Assembly: GCF_030463565.1 (NCBI RefSeq)
Contig: NC_134662.1
Location: 6,735,001 to 6,799,000 of the forward strand
DNA: 64,000 nt
Direction: 5' to 3'
Source of the DNA: Pelecanus crispus
Taxonomy: Eukaryota > Chordata > Aves > Pelecaniformes > Pelecanidae
A program made the position numbers and the translations under genes. The notes under the pieces are model-generated. The model did not search any database and had not been told where the DNA came from. It worked only from the letters and a program-made list of their open reading frames with translations. Of this stretch, positions 1-10,620 are shown one piece after another (position 1 is the first letter of the stretch; every line of letters begins with the position of its first letter).

Positions 1-1227
1 TGATAAAAAATAAGCTAAGAGAAAATAAGACGATAAATAGGTCTGGCAAGATAGATGGATAATCTTCCTCGCAGGCCAAACATGACAAGATAATAACCTT
101 TTTCTTTTCTCTAGTTCCATTTGCTCTTGGATCTCCAGAGCTTTACGAATATCACTTAATTTGGTCTTCTGGTACCCGTGTGAAATGGCTATCACAATGT
201 CCATTTTTACAGAAAAGGGATCTGAGGTGCATTACTTAGGAATAGGTTTTAGTTTAAGATTAGGATTGCAAAAATCAACCAAACTGTTCTCTTTTGTTGG
301 TTTGCTTCTTAGCTAGCACCGTGCCTCGGGCAGTACGGTAGACTGAAGACAAGCTGGTAAAACGAGCGAGCTACAGCCGTGTTTTCACAACTCGCCTCTG
401 CCACGCTGTTTGCGCAGCCAAGCCAGAGCGGGAGCGAGTCTCGTCCTCTCCGTCAGAGTGTGTCCCTGTTCCTGTCACCAGCTGGGGACAGTGGCTGTCG
501 CGTTCAGAGCTAGATGCAGCTGCTGTGATGGTGCAGCTCTCCTTCTGCTCCCTTATCGTGTTGTGATCTGCAGAGCAGAGGTTGCACCTGGCGATGGGAT
601 CAGGGTAACTTTCCTTCTGTCCCCTGCGCTTTCAGAATATAGATGATTTCTGAGCAAATCCAAACAACCTGCATGAGGAACTGATAAGCTCATTAAACAT
701 TCAGGACTATGATGGTGCTTTCTGAATTCAGAGAAGGCTTGTCTGAACTGTCCTTTGCTCTCCTTGCTCAGGAGAAATTCCCATTGCTTCTGCTAGATTC
801 AGTGCAAGGTCTGAGTCTGCAGCCAGCAAAGCGTTGGGCCCTTTTCTGGAGCCTTTGCCTTCCAGACAGTGACATCTTAACCAAGTGGGAGGTCCTAAGT
901 AAAGTTTTCTGTTGCTTTGTGTCATTGATTTCTCCATGTACATTCAACTGGCAACACGGAGCAACAGAATATTTGATTAGACAGAATTACAGACCACAAC
1001 ATTAATAATTTTGTGAGTTTAACTGAAAAGATTTGCAATTGTTCTCCCTGGGAACTGTGCAATTTTCTCCTTCTTCTTAAGAGAACCTCTCCTTTTTACT
1101 TTAATGGCAGGGTGTATTGTCATCTTACGGTAGCAGGTACTGACTATTGCTTCTGATTCGGGGGGCCTGAATCCATGCAATTTTCATCTGGGCTGGAATC
1201 TTGTAGGTGGACTGTTCATCATGGCTC

Positions 1228-1410
1228 TAGATTTTCAAAAGAAGTTAGCAATTTGGGATACCTTATATTTGTGTTTGAGACACTTTGAAAGGGAACCGCT
1301 TACGAGAGAGGCAGGTGCTAAGCAGTCCCTGAAAATCAGGACTAATTGAAACATGTCATGCTGGGCACCTGAAAACACTAAATGCTTTGGAAAATCATAG
1401 GTGGGTGTTC
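1228..1410. repeat. ancient interspersed repeat, family not named
   Basis: The stretch carries phrases such as 'gattttcaaaag', 'agcaatttggg', 'tgaaaatcagga' and 'ctgggcacctgaaaa' that recur in many bird, crocodile and turtle loci as one old family. It starts with a TTTTCAAAAG-type motif and ends with its approximate complement, so a short DNA-transposon-derived element is possible. The assignment is from memory of the pattern. No terminal site duplication is visible. Confidence 0.4.
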
Positions 1411-1499
1411 TGTTTCTGAACATGACTTGGGAAGACTGTGCAGCCTTAAGTAACACAGGATAAAAAGAAGATCTTTGCATAATATTATGGAAACATCCT

Positions 1500-1612
1500 T
1501 TAATCCTCAGTTCAGCCAAGTGCTTAACTTTAGGCATGTGTTTGATTCCTGTGGGAGTTAACTGCTGAAGTTTCTGCAAGTGCGTGTGTATTTTCCTGAC
1601 GGGGGCCCAATG
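1500..1612. repeat. ancient interspersed repeat ('cttaactttaggcatgtg' type)
   Basis: The core 'agccaagtgcttaactttaggcatgtg' block, preceded by 'ttaatcctcagttc', is a diverged copy of a common amniote repeat whose intact copies are roughly palindromic around an 'actcccattgac' centre. The copy is worn. A related fragment lies near 3.2-3.35 kb. Confidence 0.4.
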
Positions 1613-3189
1613 CTGTGTAAGTTACTGTAGGTTTGTTTTATGAAAATTCCTCAGTCAGTCTCCAAATGAAAATAAAACAAAAGGCAAAATTCTCCTCTAT
1701 CCTGAAGTGTGATGCTGAGCAGGACGCACAAGGCATCGCTGACTTTCTGCATGTCCATGCATTCACATGCAGAGCTACAGACTGCACCATGAAATGTCCA
1801 TTCTTTGCACTCCATAAAACCCCAAAGCCTGAGTCACAGACTGTGTTAAGTGCTGAACAAACACAGAACAAAGTGTCCATGCCCCAAAGAGATTACAGTC
1901 TCACACAGCAGCCAGGCTGGTCACCGTGGTGATGTAGCTGTAGGTTTGAATTAATGCAAGATTCTGCAGGGCTGCAAACATGCAGTTGAAAAGCAAACAA
2001 GTAATCATGCAAACAAAACCCACCCAGCTCCTCCCCTCGTCAGTCAGCAACCTGTCTGAAAAATCCCTGCTTGGCAACACTTCTTAGAGCCTCCCCTTAC
2101 AGCTCAGAGGCTGCTGAAGGCAAAATCTTGGTGTTGACCCTTAGCTGCGCTACTACACACACAACCGTGTGGTCTGTTTATAAACAAGGCAAAACTAACA
2201 ACTCCATAGGCATTGTACACCAGGAAGGGGGCCGTATCTCGCAATCGAAACTCGCAGGAGCCATCTGGTATCTGTAAATAAGGGCTACTGGAGTCAGGGC
2301 ATGAGCGCGTAATGATTGTAGAACGTGAATAGCCCTATTCATGCAAGCAGTGTAAGAAGTACCAAGCCAGTAGCGTGCTTAAGGCTCTGCTGAGTCAAAC
2401 AAAAATGTGGCCATAAGGGTTTTTTTCCTGTTGCAGGGTCAAACCTGTAGCTACAGGACTGACCTTCTCTTAAGGCAGGGTTGGATGCTTTCTGTGCACA
2501 CAGGAGCCAGGATAATGCATGCTCAGTCCTGACTTGTCAGCAGTGGACTGTGGCTAGGATTTTCAAAGCTGCTTGGAGGGCAATTCCTTTTAATCTCAGC
2601 GAGAGCTGAAGACTCCAGATATCCTGGGCAGCTTTAGGATAATCGAACACAAATAACAATATTGAATATTGTATTAACTGATCCTTAGCTATTTTTTTTT
2701 TCTTTTCCTATTTCCTCTCTAGGCTTAAATTTAGGAAATTTTGTTAAATTAATATCCCAGCATCTATTTTACTAAGGACACAATATACAAAGATATTTCA
2801 GCGTCTAAAGACAGATAATTTTAATAGAACTTACCAATTAATTTGGAATCCCATTCCTACTTATTTTCAGGTGAGGTGTATGCTGATTTGTTTTACAGAT
2901 CCCACCAGGACGCTAACGTTTGTTCTAAACTCATTCAGTTTAAAGAGGTGTTAAACAATGACGCGCTTTGAGGCCACGCAACAATCAGAACAGCCTTTGA
3001 GGGAAGGCCTGCCTACACAGAATGTCTACATCAACTTTATCACCTGCTTTTCATCTCTTCTGTGCTTTGGGACCTTATGAGCACCTTAGGGTAGTTCCAC
3101 AGCAGGTTTATTTCTTTTGCTCTCCTAGTAACGGATTGCTCTGGAGGGGTCTGAATTTAGTATCTTAATCGAGACAACACCCATTGATT

Positions 3190-3350
3190 TCAGCCAGCAG
3201 AAGAGCCAAATTCTTTGCTCAGAGCTGTTCCTTAAGATCTCATTCTGGCCCTGACTTAGTTGCATACCTAAATCCTGCTGAAGTGTTTGCTGGACTGGGG
3301 TGGGTGCAGGTGCTTAAAGTGAAGTTTGTGCTTAAATGCCGGGTGGAGCC
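3190..3350. repeat. second worn copy of an ancient interspersed repeat
   Basis: The phrases 'gccaaattctttgctc', 'aaatcctgctgaagtgtttgctgga' and 'gcttaaagtgaag' match the same old amniote repeat type as the fragment at 1500-1612. Boundaries are approximate and the family name is not known to me. Confidence 0.35.
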
Positions 3351-5281
3351 AGACCCCTTGTCTGCTGTTGGCCAGTGGGGAGAACCGGGTTAGGCAGGAC
3401 CGTGCTTGTGTCGCAGTGCAGTAGTGGACCATGGCGCACAGAGACGCACGCACGTTTAATGCGCATGAATGCAGGTGTTCGAAAGAGACTGAATATAAAA
3501 TTGCATGTGAACGCAGGTGTCTGGAGCAGGCATAGTGCCTCGGTCTGCATGCCAAGTTCAGGTGTCTGGGGTGGAACAAATCTCTGCCAAAGAGAGAACA
3601 ACCTCGTCATGTTTATCCAAGCTCAAAAGCTGTTGCAGATCTTGCATCTGAAATCCACTCTCTTTTTCCTGCTGAGATTCCCAAGCACCTCCCAGTCTCC
3701 CAGCTACTCACAGCCTGAAACCCTACCAGATGCCATGATTGCAGTGGAAAAGCAGCTCATTACTGGAGTGGCAGGCGACGCACAGACAAATATTTGTGCA
3801 AGGCATACAGAGCCCAGAGACTGGAACACATTGTCTCTCTGATGGGAGGAGGAAAGGGGAAGGAGGATCTTGCCTTTAGCAAAACTAAATAACAAAAATC
3901 TATACAGTGTTTATTTCTAGCAAAGCTTAAAATGTTTCCTTCTAGCAGGCAATGTGGTAACCTCTTGCCAGATTGATTTCCAGTTTACACATTTTGCTAA
4001 ATATTTTAAGGGTCAGGAATTAAATTGAATTAAGTTCAGATCTTACCCCAAATCCCCTGTTCTTCAGAGACCTCTGTGTTAGGATTTCTCAGAAAAGAGA
4101 CGGGATTGTATCCTTCTACGAGATGTGTTTGTTTTGAGATCTACAGAAAGCTGCTAGTAAGAAAAAGGTGACAAAATATGCCCTAAACAAATTGAAATGT
4201 GACTTTGATTAAGCAATACACTCTGCACAATACAAAATGTAGTTAGCTTTGACAATATCACCTGTCCTAATTTTTTTTTAATATTAAATATGAAATCTGA
4301 TTAGGCAGTTTCCCAGAACGTGGAGATAAACCCCTAAAAGCAGGAATAGGTATTTGGTGCAATATAATTTTCTGGCTTCTCCTCAAGTTCTTTTGCATGC
4401 CTGTGTTGGGGCAGGAGATAAAGAAAGACCATGGTTTCTTGCCCTTATTTTACAGCTGAACTTCAAAGGGAAAAGACCTTATATTGATGTTGTAAGAGAA
4501 CAAGGCATAACAAAAACTGAACCTCAGCATTACATTGCATCGAAGAAAGATCACAAACTGAGTCACTGTGCAGTCACGGAACTGATGGAAGATGCTCAAA
4601 GATTTACAGATAGGTGAGAGAAAGATATCTCTCCATTCAAATTCCATAGGCAAGCATTTCCGCCATTAGTTTGTTCAATGTATATAATGTAGGCTGAAGG
4701 CTGTGTGTATATTCAAGGCTTTAAAGGAAATATCAACTTTCTTTTCAAGTGTTTTTGTTTTTTTTCCCAGATATTTAGCTCCGAAACAGCAAATAGGAAT
4801 TTCCTTAAAATGGAGAACAGCTCGTTTCCTTTTCCTCTCGGGGACCAACATTACTTAAGAAAAATACAGGTGTAACGGCAGGAGACAAGGACAGGCTGAG
4901 CCTTGGATTACATTGCCTTGTTGAGCCTCTGTTTAGCAAAGTATTTAAACATACGTTTAACAGAGCTGGGTGAGAATTAGGGATTCATTTAATGAATAGT
5001 CTCGGCTTCCAAAAATGGAGATAAAGCAAATGCAGCAAAACACTTAATCTGACAATAACAATATGAAATGCTTTATGTCCAAAGTGCCCAAACACTTTAC
5101 ATTTAACATTTTATATTTTTTATTTTCTAAATTACATCCGTGGCTTAATAATCTAAATGGGGGGAAAATGTTTTATTCAGCTTTGTTCAAATTTCTGAGT
5201 TGAGCCAGAGTTAAATACTTTGTTGTTTTAATTTTGTCAAAATTAAAAAGGAAAAACTTTATGTAATTTGATCCCACTCGA

Positions 5282-5309
5282 TTTTTTTTTTGGGGGGGGG
5301 GGCGGGGGG
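5282..5309. repeat. poly-T/poly-G tract
   Basis: Ten T are followed by eleven G, a C and six more G. This is simple low-complexity sequence. Confidence 0.9.
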
Positions 5310-5960
5310 TAAGCATTTTGTGAAAAAATCCACTATGGTATAGCCATTGAGCACTCAAATCTAACACAATCTGTCAGTGGACCCTGAATGTACTGCTAAA
5401 GCAAGACAAATTTTGAGTACTGAGATAGAACAAACTGCTGAGGAAAAATGTTTTCAAATAACTGTACATTGAAGGATTTACTCCCAACAGCATCTCGGTG
5501 AAATATCCTATTTCTCCTATCAACTAGAGGATTTTAAGAGCAACTTTATACACCAGCCAGCCACATTTTCAAAACAGTAATTCTGAGGCTTCCGGCGCAG
5601 AGCTCTGCCGGCGGGGCGGGCGGGAAGGCGGCTCGGCCCAGGCACCCGGTCCTGCCCCCCCAGCTGCGGGAGCCCGGCGGGGGCTGCCAGGGCCGTCGCA
5701 GCTCAGCCTTCCCCGGCTCTTCCCACCGCGCCAGAGCCCAGCTTCCCTGCCCGCCTGCCCAGCGCCCCGTCCCGCTGCAGCGACCGCCTGGCCCCGGCCG
5801 GGCACCGGCGTTCCCGGCCCAGCACCGGGCACGGTGCGGACTGCCCGGGGCCGCGCCGCTCTCCCCGCCCGCCCGCCTTCCCTCTGCCCGCGGAGCCCTC
5901 GCTGCCGGCCCCGGGGAGCAGCCGGCGCCGCTTCGGGGAGAGCGCTGCCCCGGCGGCCCG

Positions 5961-6060
5961 CTGCTTGGTGCCCGGGGCCGGGGCCGGTACCTGTGCCCTG
6001 TGCCCGGTTCCCGCTGCTTGGTGCCCGGGGCCGGTGCTTGGTGCCCTGTGCCCGGTTCCC
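5961..6060. repeat. imperfect tandem duplication in the CpG island
   Basis: Two adjacent copies (about 5961-6013 and 6014-6060) both start CTGCTTGGTGCCCGGGGCCGG and both end TGTGCCCGGTTCCC, with different short fillers between. Downstream of the proposed minus-strand first exon the duplication would lie in its first intron. Confidence 0.7.
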
Positions 6061-6311
6061 GGTGCCGGTGCCCGCCCCGGCGGGACGCGCCGCTCGGGCC
6101 CTGTCCGTGGTGCTGACCGGCGGCCGCGGCCCGGCGCGCAGCCCGGCCCTCCTCCCGCCGCTGCCCGTCCCCCCGCAGGGCAAGGGCCGGGGGGGGCCGG
6201 CCCCTGGCCCCTTCCCCCGAGCACCCCCGGCCCCCCTGCCCCTCGCCGCCCCCGGACCCCGCAGCGCCCCCGGCTCGGCCCAGCGCCCCCCGCCCCCGCG
6301 CCCCGGCCGGC

Positions 6312-6487
6312 GCTCACCTGCCCGGGTCACCTCTGCGAGCCGAGGGGCCGCGGAGCTGCCCTGCCTCCGCCTCGGGGCTTTTATGGGCCAGCGGGGGGCG
6401 GCGGGAGGGGCGCCCGGGCGGGGACTCGCGGCTCGGGCCAACGGGAGCCGCTCCCCTCGCCGATGCGGCCCGCGCGCATTACGTCAT
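6312..6487 (-). promoter_or_regulatory. core promoter and short first exon, minus strand
   Basis: Read on the minus strand the order is a CRE-like site TGACGTAA (6486-6479), a TATA-variant box CATAAAAG (6385-6378), a predicted start about 30 bases on (near 6350), and the sequence GGGCAG followed by a GTGAGC splice donor (6317-6312). That gives a non-coding first exon of roughly 30-35 bases ending at 6318. The elements are seen; the start site is inferred. From memory of human synteny, the MIR7-3 host gene lies beyond DPP9 and is transcribed away from it, so it is the leading candidate. The hairpin itself is not in this window. Confidence 0.5.
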
Positions 6488-6553
6488 GGGGAGCCGCCTG
6501 CGCCTCGCTGCAGGGGGCTCCGGGCGCGCGGCCGGGCCGCGGGGCGAGGGCAG

Positions 6554-6602
6554 CCGGCAACCGGCAACCGGCAACCGGCAACCGGCAACCGGCAACCGGC
6601 AA
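6554..6602. repeat. 7-bp microsatellite, 7 perfect units
   Basis: Seven uninterrupted copies of CCGGCAA sit between the CRE-like site and the 16-bp array. The array is perfect, which suggests recent expansion and likely length variation between individuals. Confidence 0.95.
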
Positions 6603-6643
6603 CCGCTCCGTCCGTCCGGAGCCGGGAGGGGCGGCGGCGGGCG

Positions 6644-7293
6644 CTGAGGGGCTGTGTCCCTGAGGGGCTGTGTCCCTGAGGGGCTGCGCCCGTGAGGGGC
6701 TGCCCCCCTGAGGGGCTGCCCCCCTGAGGGGCTGCCCCCCTGAGGGGCTGCGCCCGTGAGGGGCTGTGTCCGTGAGGGGCTGTGTCCGTGAGGGGCTGCG
6801 CCCGTGAGGGGCTGTGTCCCTGAGGGGCTGTGTCCGTGAGGGGCTGTGTCCCTGAGGGGCTGCGCCCGTGAGGGGCTGTGTCCCTGAGGGGCTGTGTCCG
6901 TGAGGGGCTGTGTCCCTGAGGGGCTGCCCCCCTGAGGGGCTGTGTCCCTGAGGGGCTGCGCCCGTGAGGGGCTGTGTCCCTGAGGGGCTGTGTCCGTGAG
7001 GGGCTGTGTCCCTGAGGGGCTGTGTCCCTGAGGGGCTGCGCCCGTGAGGGGCTGTGTCCGTGAGGGGCTGCGCCCGTGAGGGGCTGTGTCCCTGAGGGGC
7101 TGTGTCCCTGAGGGGCTGCGCCCGTGAGGGGCTGTGTCCCTGAGGGGCTGTGTCCCTGAGGGGCTGCCCCCCTGAGGGGCTGCGCCCGTGAGGGGCTGCG
7201 CCCGTGAGGGGCTGTGTCCCTGAGGGGCTGTGTCCCTGAGGGGCTGCGCCCGTGAGGGGCTGTGTCCGTGAGGGGCTGCGTCTGTGAGGGGCG
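6644..7293. repeat. 40 x 16-bp minisatellite in strict register
   Basis: Forty consecutive 16-base units, with no insertion or deletion, run from 6644 to 7283 and are followed by a partial unit to 7293. Framed as TGAGGGGCTG + six bases, nearly all units are one of four types ending TGTCCC, TGTCCG, CGCCCG or CCCCCC; the final full unit ends in a CGTCT variant. CGC always carries a following G and CCC always a following C, so the last bases are linked. Sixteen is not a multiple of three, so open frames through it are periodic artefacts with a 16-residue repeat. Each unit has a GGGG run on the plus strand. Confidence 0.97.
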
Positions 7294-9989
7294 CAGGCTT
7301 TGGGAAGGCGCCGGCGGGACGGCCTGACGGCAGGGCCACCGCGCTTCCTCCCGCGCTTGGGTCCGAGCGGGGACCTGCGTGTCTCGCTTCGTGGGCGTAA
7401 GCCGCTCGGCACCTCCCGGCACCGAACCCTCAAGAGCCCGTTCTTGCCATCCCACACACCACAGTGCCCCTCGGCCTTTGTTGCTCATCACCTCTGCCTT
7501 CCCAGGCCAAGCTTCCCCCCAACTTCTCAGCCTTTATCACCCTGGTTTTGGAGCTTGCACAAAACCCCAGCCCTCCATTTCTCCCCAGAGATACCAAGCT
7601 GAATTGCAGGGTCAGATCTGAGTACCCAGCACCCGTCTGGTTCTCTTACATTCCTAGAGCAAGGAGGTCAGACAGTTACTCCCTCGAGTGTGCCAAAGAA
7701 CAAATCGCTCGCCAGTGAAAACAAATTTATTGCCCGACCCTTACATCCAGGAACACGCATATGTTTCTGACTTTGACTGGAGGGTGTCAGCCGGGATGGA
7801 TTTGTGTTGCGCCTCTTAGATTGCAAATACACAGGTTGCAGACATCAGTTCTTTAAGATTGCCCTAGATGGTCAGGACGCTGAGGTAAAGCTTTGTCTTC
7901 TGCTATATCCCATGCATAGGACATATTATCACATGATATCAAAGGAAAAATAATAAGGGATTGTAACATTAATTAGATAGAAATCAAAATGGTCCAAAGT
8001 TAAAGGCTTGGTCTAGGTAATACCTGAGATCCACATTCAGATCTGATTTGGGGAAATTGCTGCCTGCTACAAACGGATCTCCTGTGGGTAAATACTGGGC
8101 TCATAAGATCTGGATCTAAATGCAGATGACATGAAGGGAGCCCGTCTTCAAGTGGCATTGGATGCTATTGAAATTACAGCATGATTAGAACAAAGCCAGG
8201 CGCTCTGTTTCCCACTCTCTTTTGTTGCTGGTCTTCAGTACCATTGTGGATGATGGGCCAAAAAATCCTTTGGCTGGCTTAGTCAGCTGAGAATCTGACC
8301 GGCCACTGTGACATTTGTGTTGTTGCCTAAGATAAAAGATGGTTTTGAGCAGAATGTACCTGTGTTCGACATGAATCGGTGAATACCCTGGGAGGCTCAA
8401 ACGCTGATCTCTTGAAGGAGGAGATGGAGATTGAGCAGTACCCGCTGACCTTGCAATGCATTAGTCACAGCACGAAGAATGTAGACTGGTGTACGGGTAA
8501 AGGATGATGTTACAGCCTTGCTAGTGCCTGGCCTTGAATGTGTGTCTATGAGAGATTTTCATTCAGGAGCCAAATCTGGAAGCCTTTGCTCTGGCTTTAT
8601 CCAGGCAAAGCAGGAATTTGGGGGAAACGTGAAAAGCACAGGAGCTGAAACTGTAAATGGCATCTTATGAAAAATGCTGAGGGGTTCCTAAGTCCCTCCA
8701 GAACATACATGCAAAGGACAGTGAGACTTGGGTACCTCATTGCCTCAGAAGACAAGTGCTTACGGCTGTTATTACCCCAGCTGGATCTCCTCATCCTTAA
8801 TTTTCCCTTTACCTCACTTGCTCACCAGGACTCTCCCAATTTGCTCCCAGTTCAGTCTTAATGTGGTAACTGCTGCTATCCCCTGGCCCAGAGCTGCAGC
8901 TACAAAACCATCTTTGATTTTCCTCCAGCTTCTGCCTTTGAGTCCTCTGCTCTTGAGTCCAATGGAGAAAGGCCCCACTGAGGTTAAAGAAGTGGGCCAC
9001 GAGGAATGATGAAGAATAAACCCTCCAGCTGCGTACCTATGAAGAACAGCCATTTTGCAGCCATGGTGAGTCCACAGGCGACAACAAGTGCACAGGCACT
9101 GTCTGTTTTCCCGAGAGCTGTAGCCTCTTCTTTTACAGGTATCGGGCAGGCATTTGTCCTCAAGTCCTCTCATGCCGTCTAACCAGTAATTTTGGCCAGC
9201 AATTTCAGTTGAGACTTCAGAAACTTGATTTTCAAAGGGATCTGAGCTGTGAACATGAGGTGTACCTGAGTCAAGCCCAAACTGCCTGAAACCTGGGCTA
9301 CTCATTCAAAAGATGCATTTGAAATGTAGGGCTTACTGCGAGAAGAGTCCTGGACACTCACTGCGTCTATGGCAGATTCATTCTCTCTGGCTTTTCCACC
9401 TTGGGAGACTCCTCTGCCTCACTCATTTGCATTCTAGGTTCGTTTCAGTGGAAGAGGGGATCGGGCAGATTTTTCTTGTGGATAAAGTCTGGGGTGAACT
9501 TAGAAGACACAACAGGAAAGGTCACAGTTTTATTTAATTATTTCAAGTTGTTTTCCACCCCCTACTCAGAGCAGCCCTCGCGGCTCGGTAATTAGCAATG
9601 AAGCGAAGGGGGAGCGAGCTGGACTTTGGCCCCAACTGACCCGATTCATACAACATGTCTGATTAATGCACCTGGTCACATGGCAGCTGCCAGCGACTTG
9701 TTGCTGGGCATCCAGAGGTTTCCAAGGGAACCGCTCCTTCTCCTGCCGATGCTCCTCAACAAGTGCGGGAGAGCCGCAGTTCAGAGGGCCTGCGCCCAGC
9801 CAGGTGGAAAACGGGAGCAAAGGTGTACGGAGAAACACCCAAAATAGAAAGGGCCTGCGCTGAATGTAGTGACGCTCCGCAGCAGAGCGGCCCGTACAAA
9901 GCCCTCTGAGCAGAGCCCTGCGGTGCGTGCTCGAATCCCCGAGCCACGGGACTGCCTCTGCTCAGCCCTCCCCGCCGTCCTCTTCTGCA

Positions 9990-10620
9990 CACCCTCCCTT
10001 GTGCACACAGCCGTAGCTGCTGCACACCTATCCCAGCCCACGCACACATCGCTCATGCACAATCCTACATACGCCCCATCAAACCAAAGACACATCACAA
10101 ACAAAACAACAGCTACGTGCTGACAGAGACACGCTCCCAGCCCCCGTGTATTTTCCTCTTTTTGCAGAGGAGCTCTAGCACACGTTTGAGACCCCTTTCC
10201 TGAGGTGTGTTTAAAAACTCTCTTTCATATTAGAGAGATCTTTACAGACAGAGATCCAATCCCCTAGAAAGCTTTCCACCGCTGCACACACAGATCCAGC
10301 CTACCTATGTGGACTGGCACAGAGCTCCCACGTAGACCAATCTTATCTCCCTCCCCCAAATCCCTCTCACCGCACACATAGCCAGAGTGCTGCCTACACA
10401 CAGGCGTGCCGGCTTCCACAGACACAGCCGCTCTTCACACCTCCCCTCTAGACACACGTCCTTACACATGCACACACTCAGCACTACTTGCAGGCATCTC
10501 CCTCTGTGCACACACTTCTGCAGACTTACACTCACATCCTTGTTTGTAGACGTTCCTGCTTGTTTGCACACAGATGGAGACACCCTTATGCATGCGTGCA
10601 CACACTCACGCTTTTATTCC
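9990..10620. repeat. degenerate CA-rich tract
   Basis: CACACA and GCACAC words are strongly over-represented across about 600 bases with no fixed unit length, as in an old decayed dinucleotide or short minisatellite. Open frames on both strands here are low-complexity and not gene-like. Confidence 0.6.

Larger units (their letters stand above)
1..5560. other. gene-free flank with old repeats
   Basis: AT-rich non-coding DNA. I find no reading frame with splice signals and a recognisable product on either strand. Parts of it (about 1228-1410, 1500-1612 and 3190-3350) look like worn interspersed repeats, listed separately. If the minus-strand promoter near 6.35 kb is real, this stretch would be the first intron or body of that transcript. 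I looked for the miR-7 mature sequence on both strands here and did not see it. Confidence 0.6.
5565..6660. promoter_or_regulatory. CpG island around a minus-strand promoter
   Basis: Base composition changes abruptly at about 5565 from AT-rich to very GC-rich with dense CpG, and stays so until the 16-bp tandem array begins. Long open frames on both strands here are composition artefacts rich in Ala, Gly, Pro and Arg. The island holds a CRE-like site, a TATA-like box and a splice donor in consistent minus-strand order, so I read it as the promoter and first exon of a transcript running toward coordinate 1. Confidence 0.75.

Noticed and set aside
1-6300. mir-7 hairpin expected if the minus-strand promoter serves the MIR7-3 host gene
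   Set aside because: Neither the mature miR-7 sequence nor its complement was seen in this stretch, so no miRNA is called.
5569-6679. Long overlapping open frames on both strands rich in Ala, Gly, Pro and Arg
   Set aside because: They arise from GC-rich CpG-island composition, overlap each other on both strands, and cross the proposed promoter and splice donor.
6644-7293. Possible CRISPR-like direct repeats
   Set aside because: There are no unique spacers; it is a head-to-tail minisatellite in a vertebrate genome.
6381-7491. Minus-strand frames of 280-360 codons with a repeating Ser-Pro-Gln-Pro pattern
   Set aside because: They run through the 16-bp array in all three frames because the repeat lacks stops; the 16-residue period is a by-product of the 16-base unit.
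8814-9305. Minus-strand frame of 163 codons
   Set aside because: No recognisable domain, no splice or promoter context, and amino-acid use looks random.
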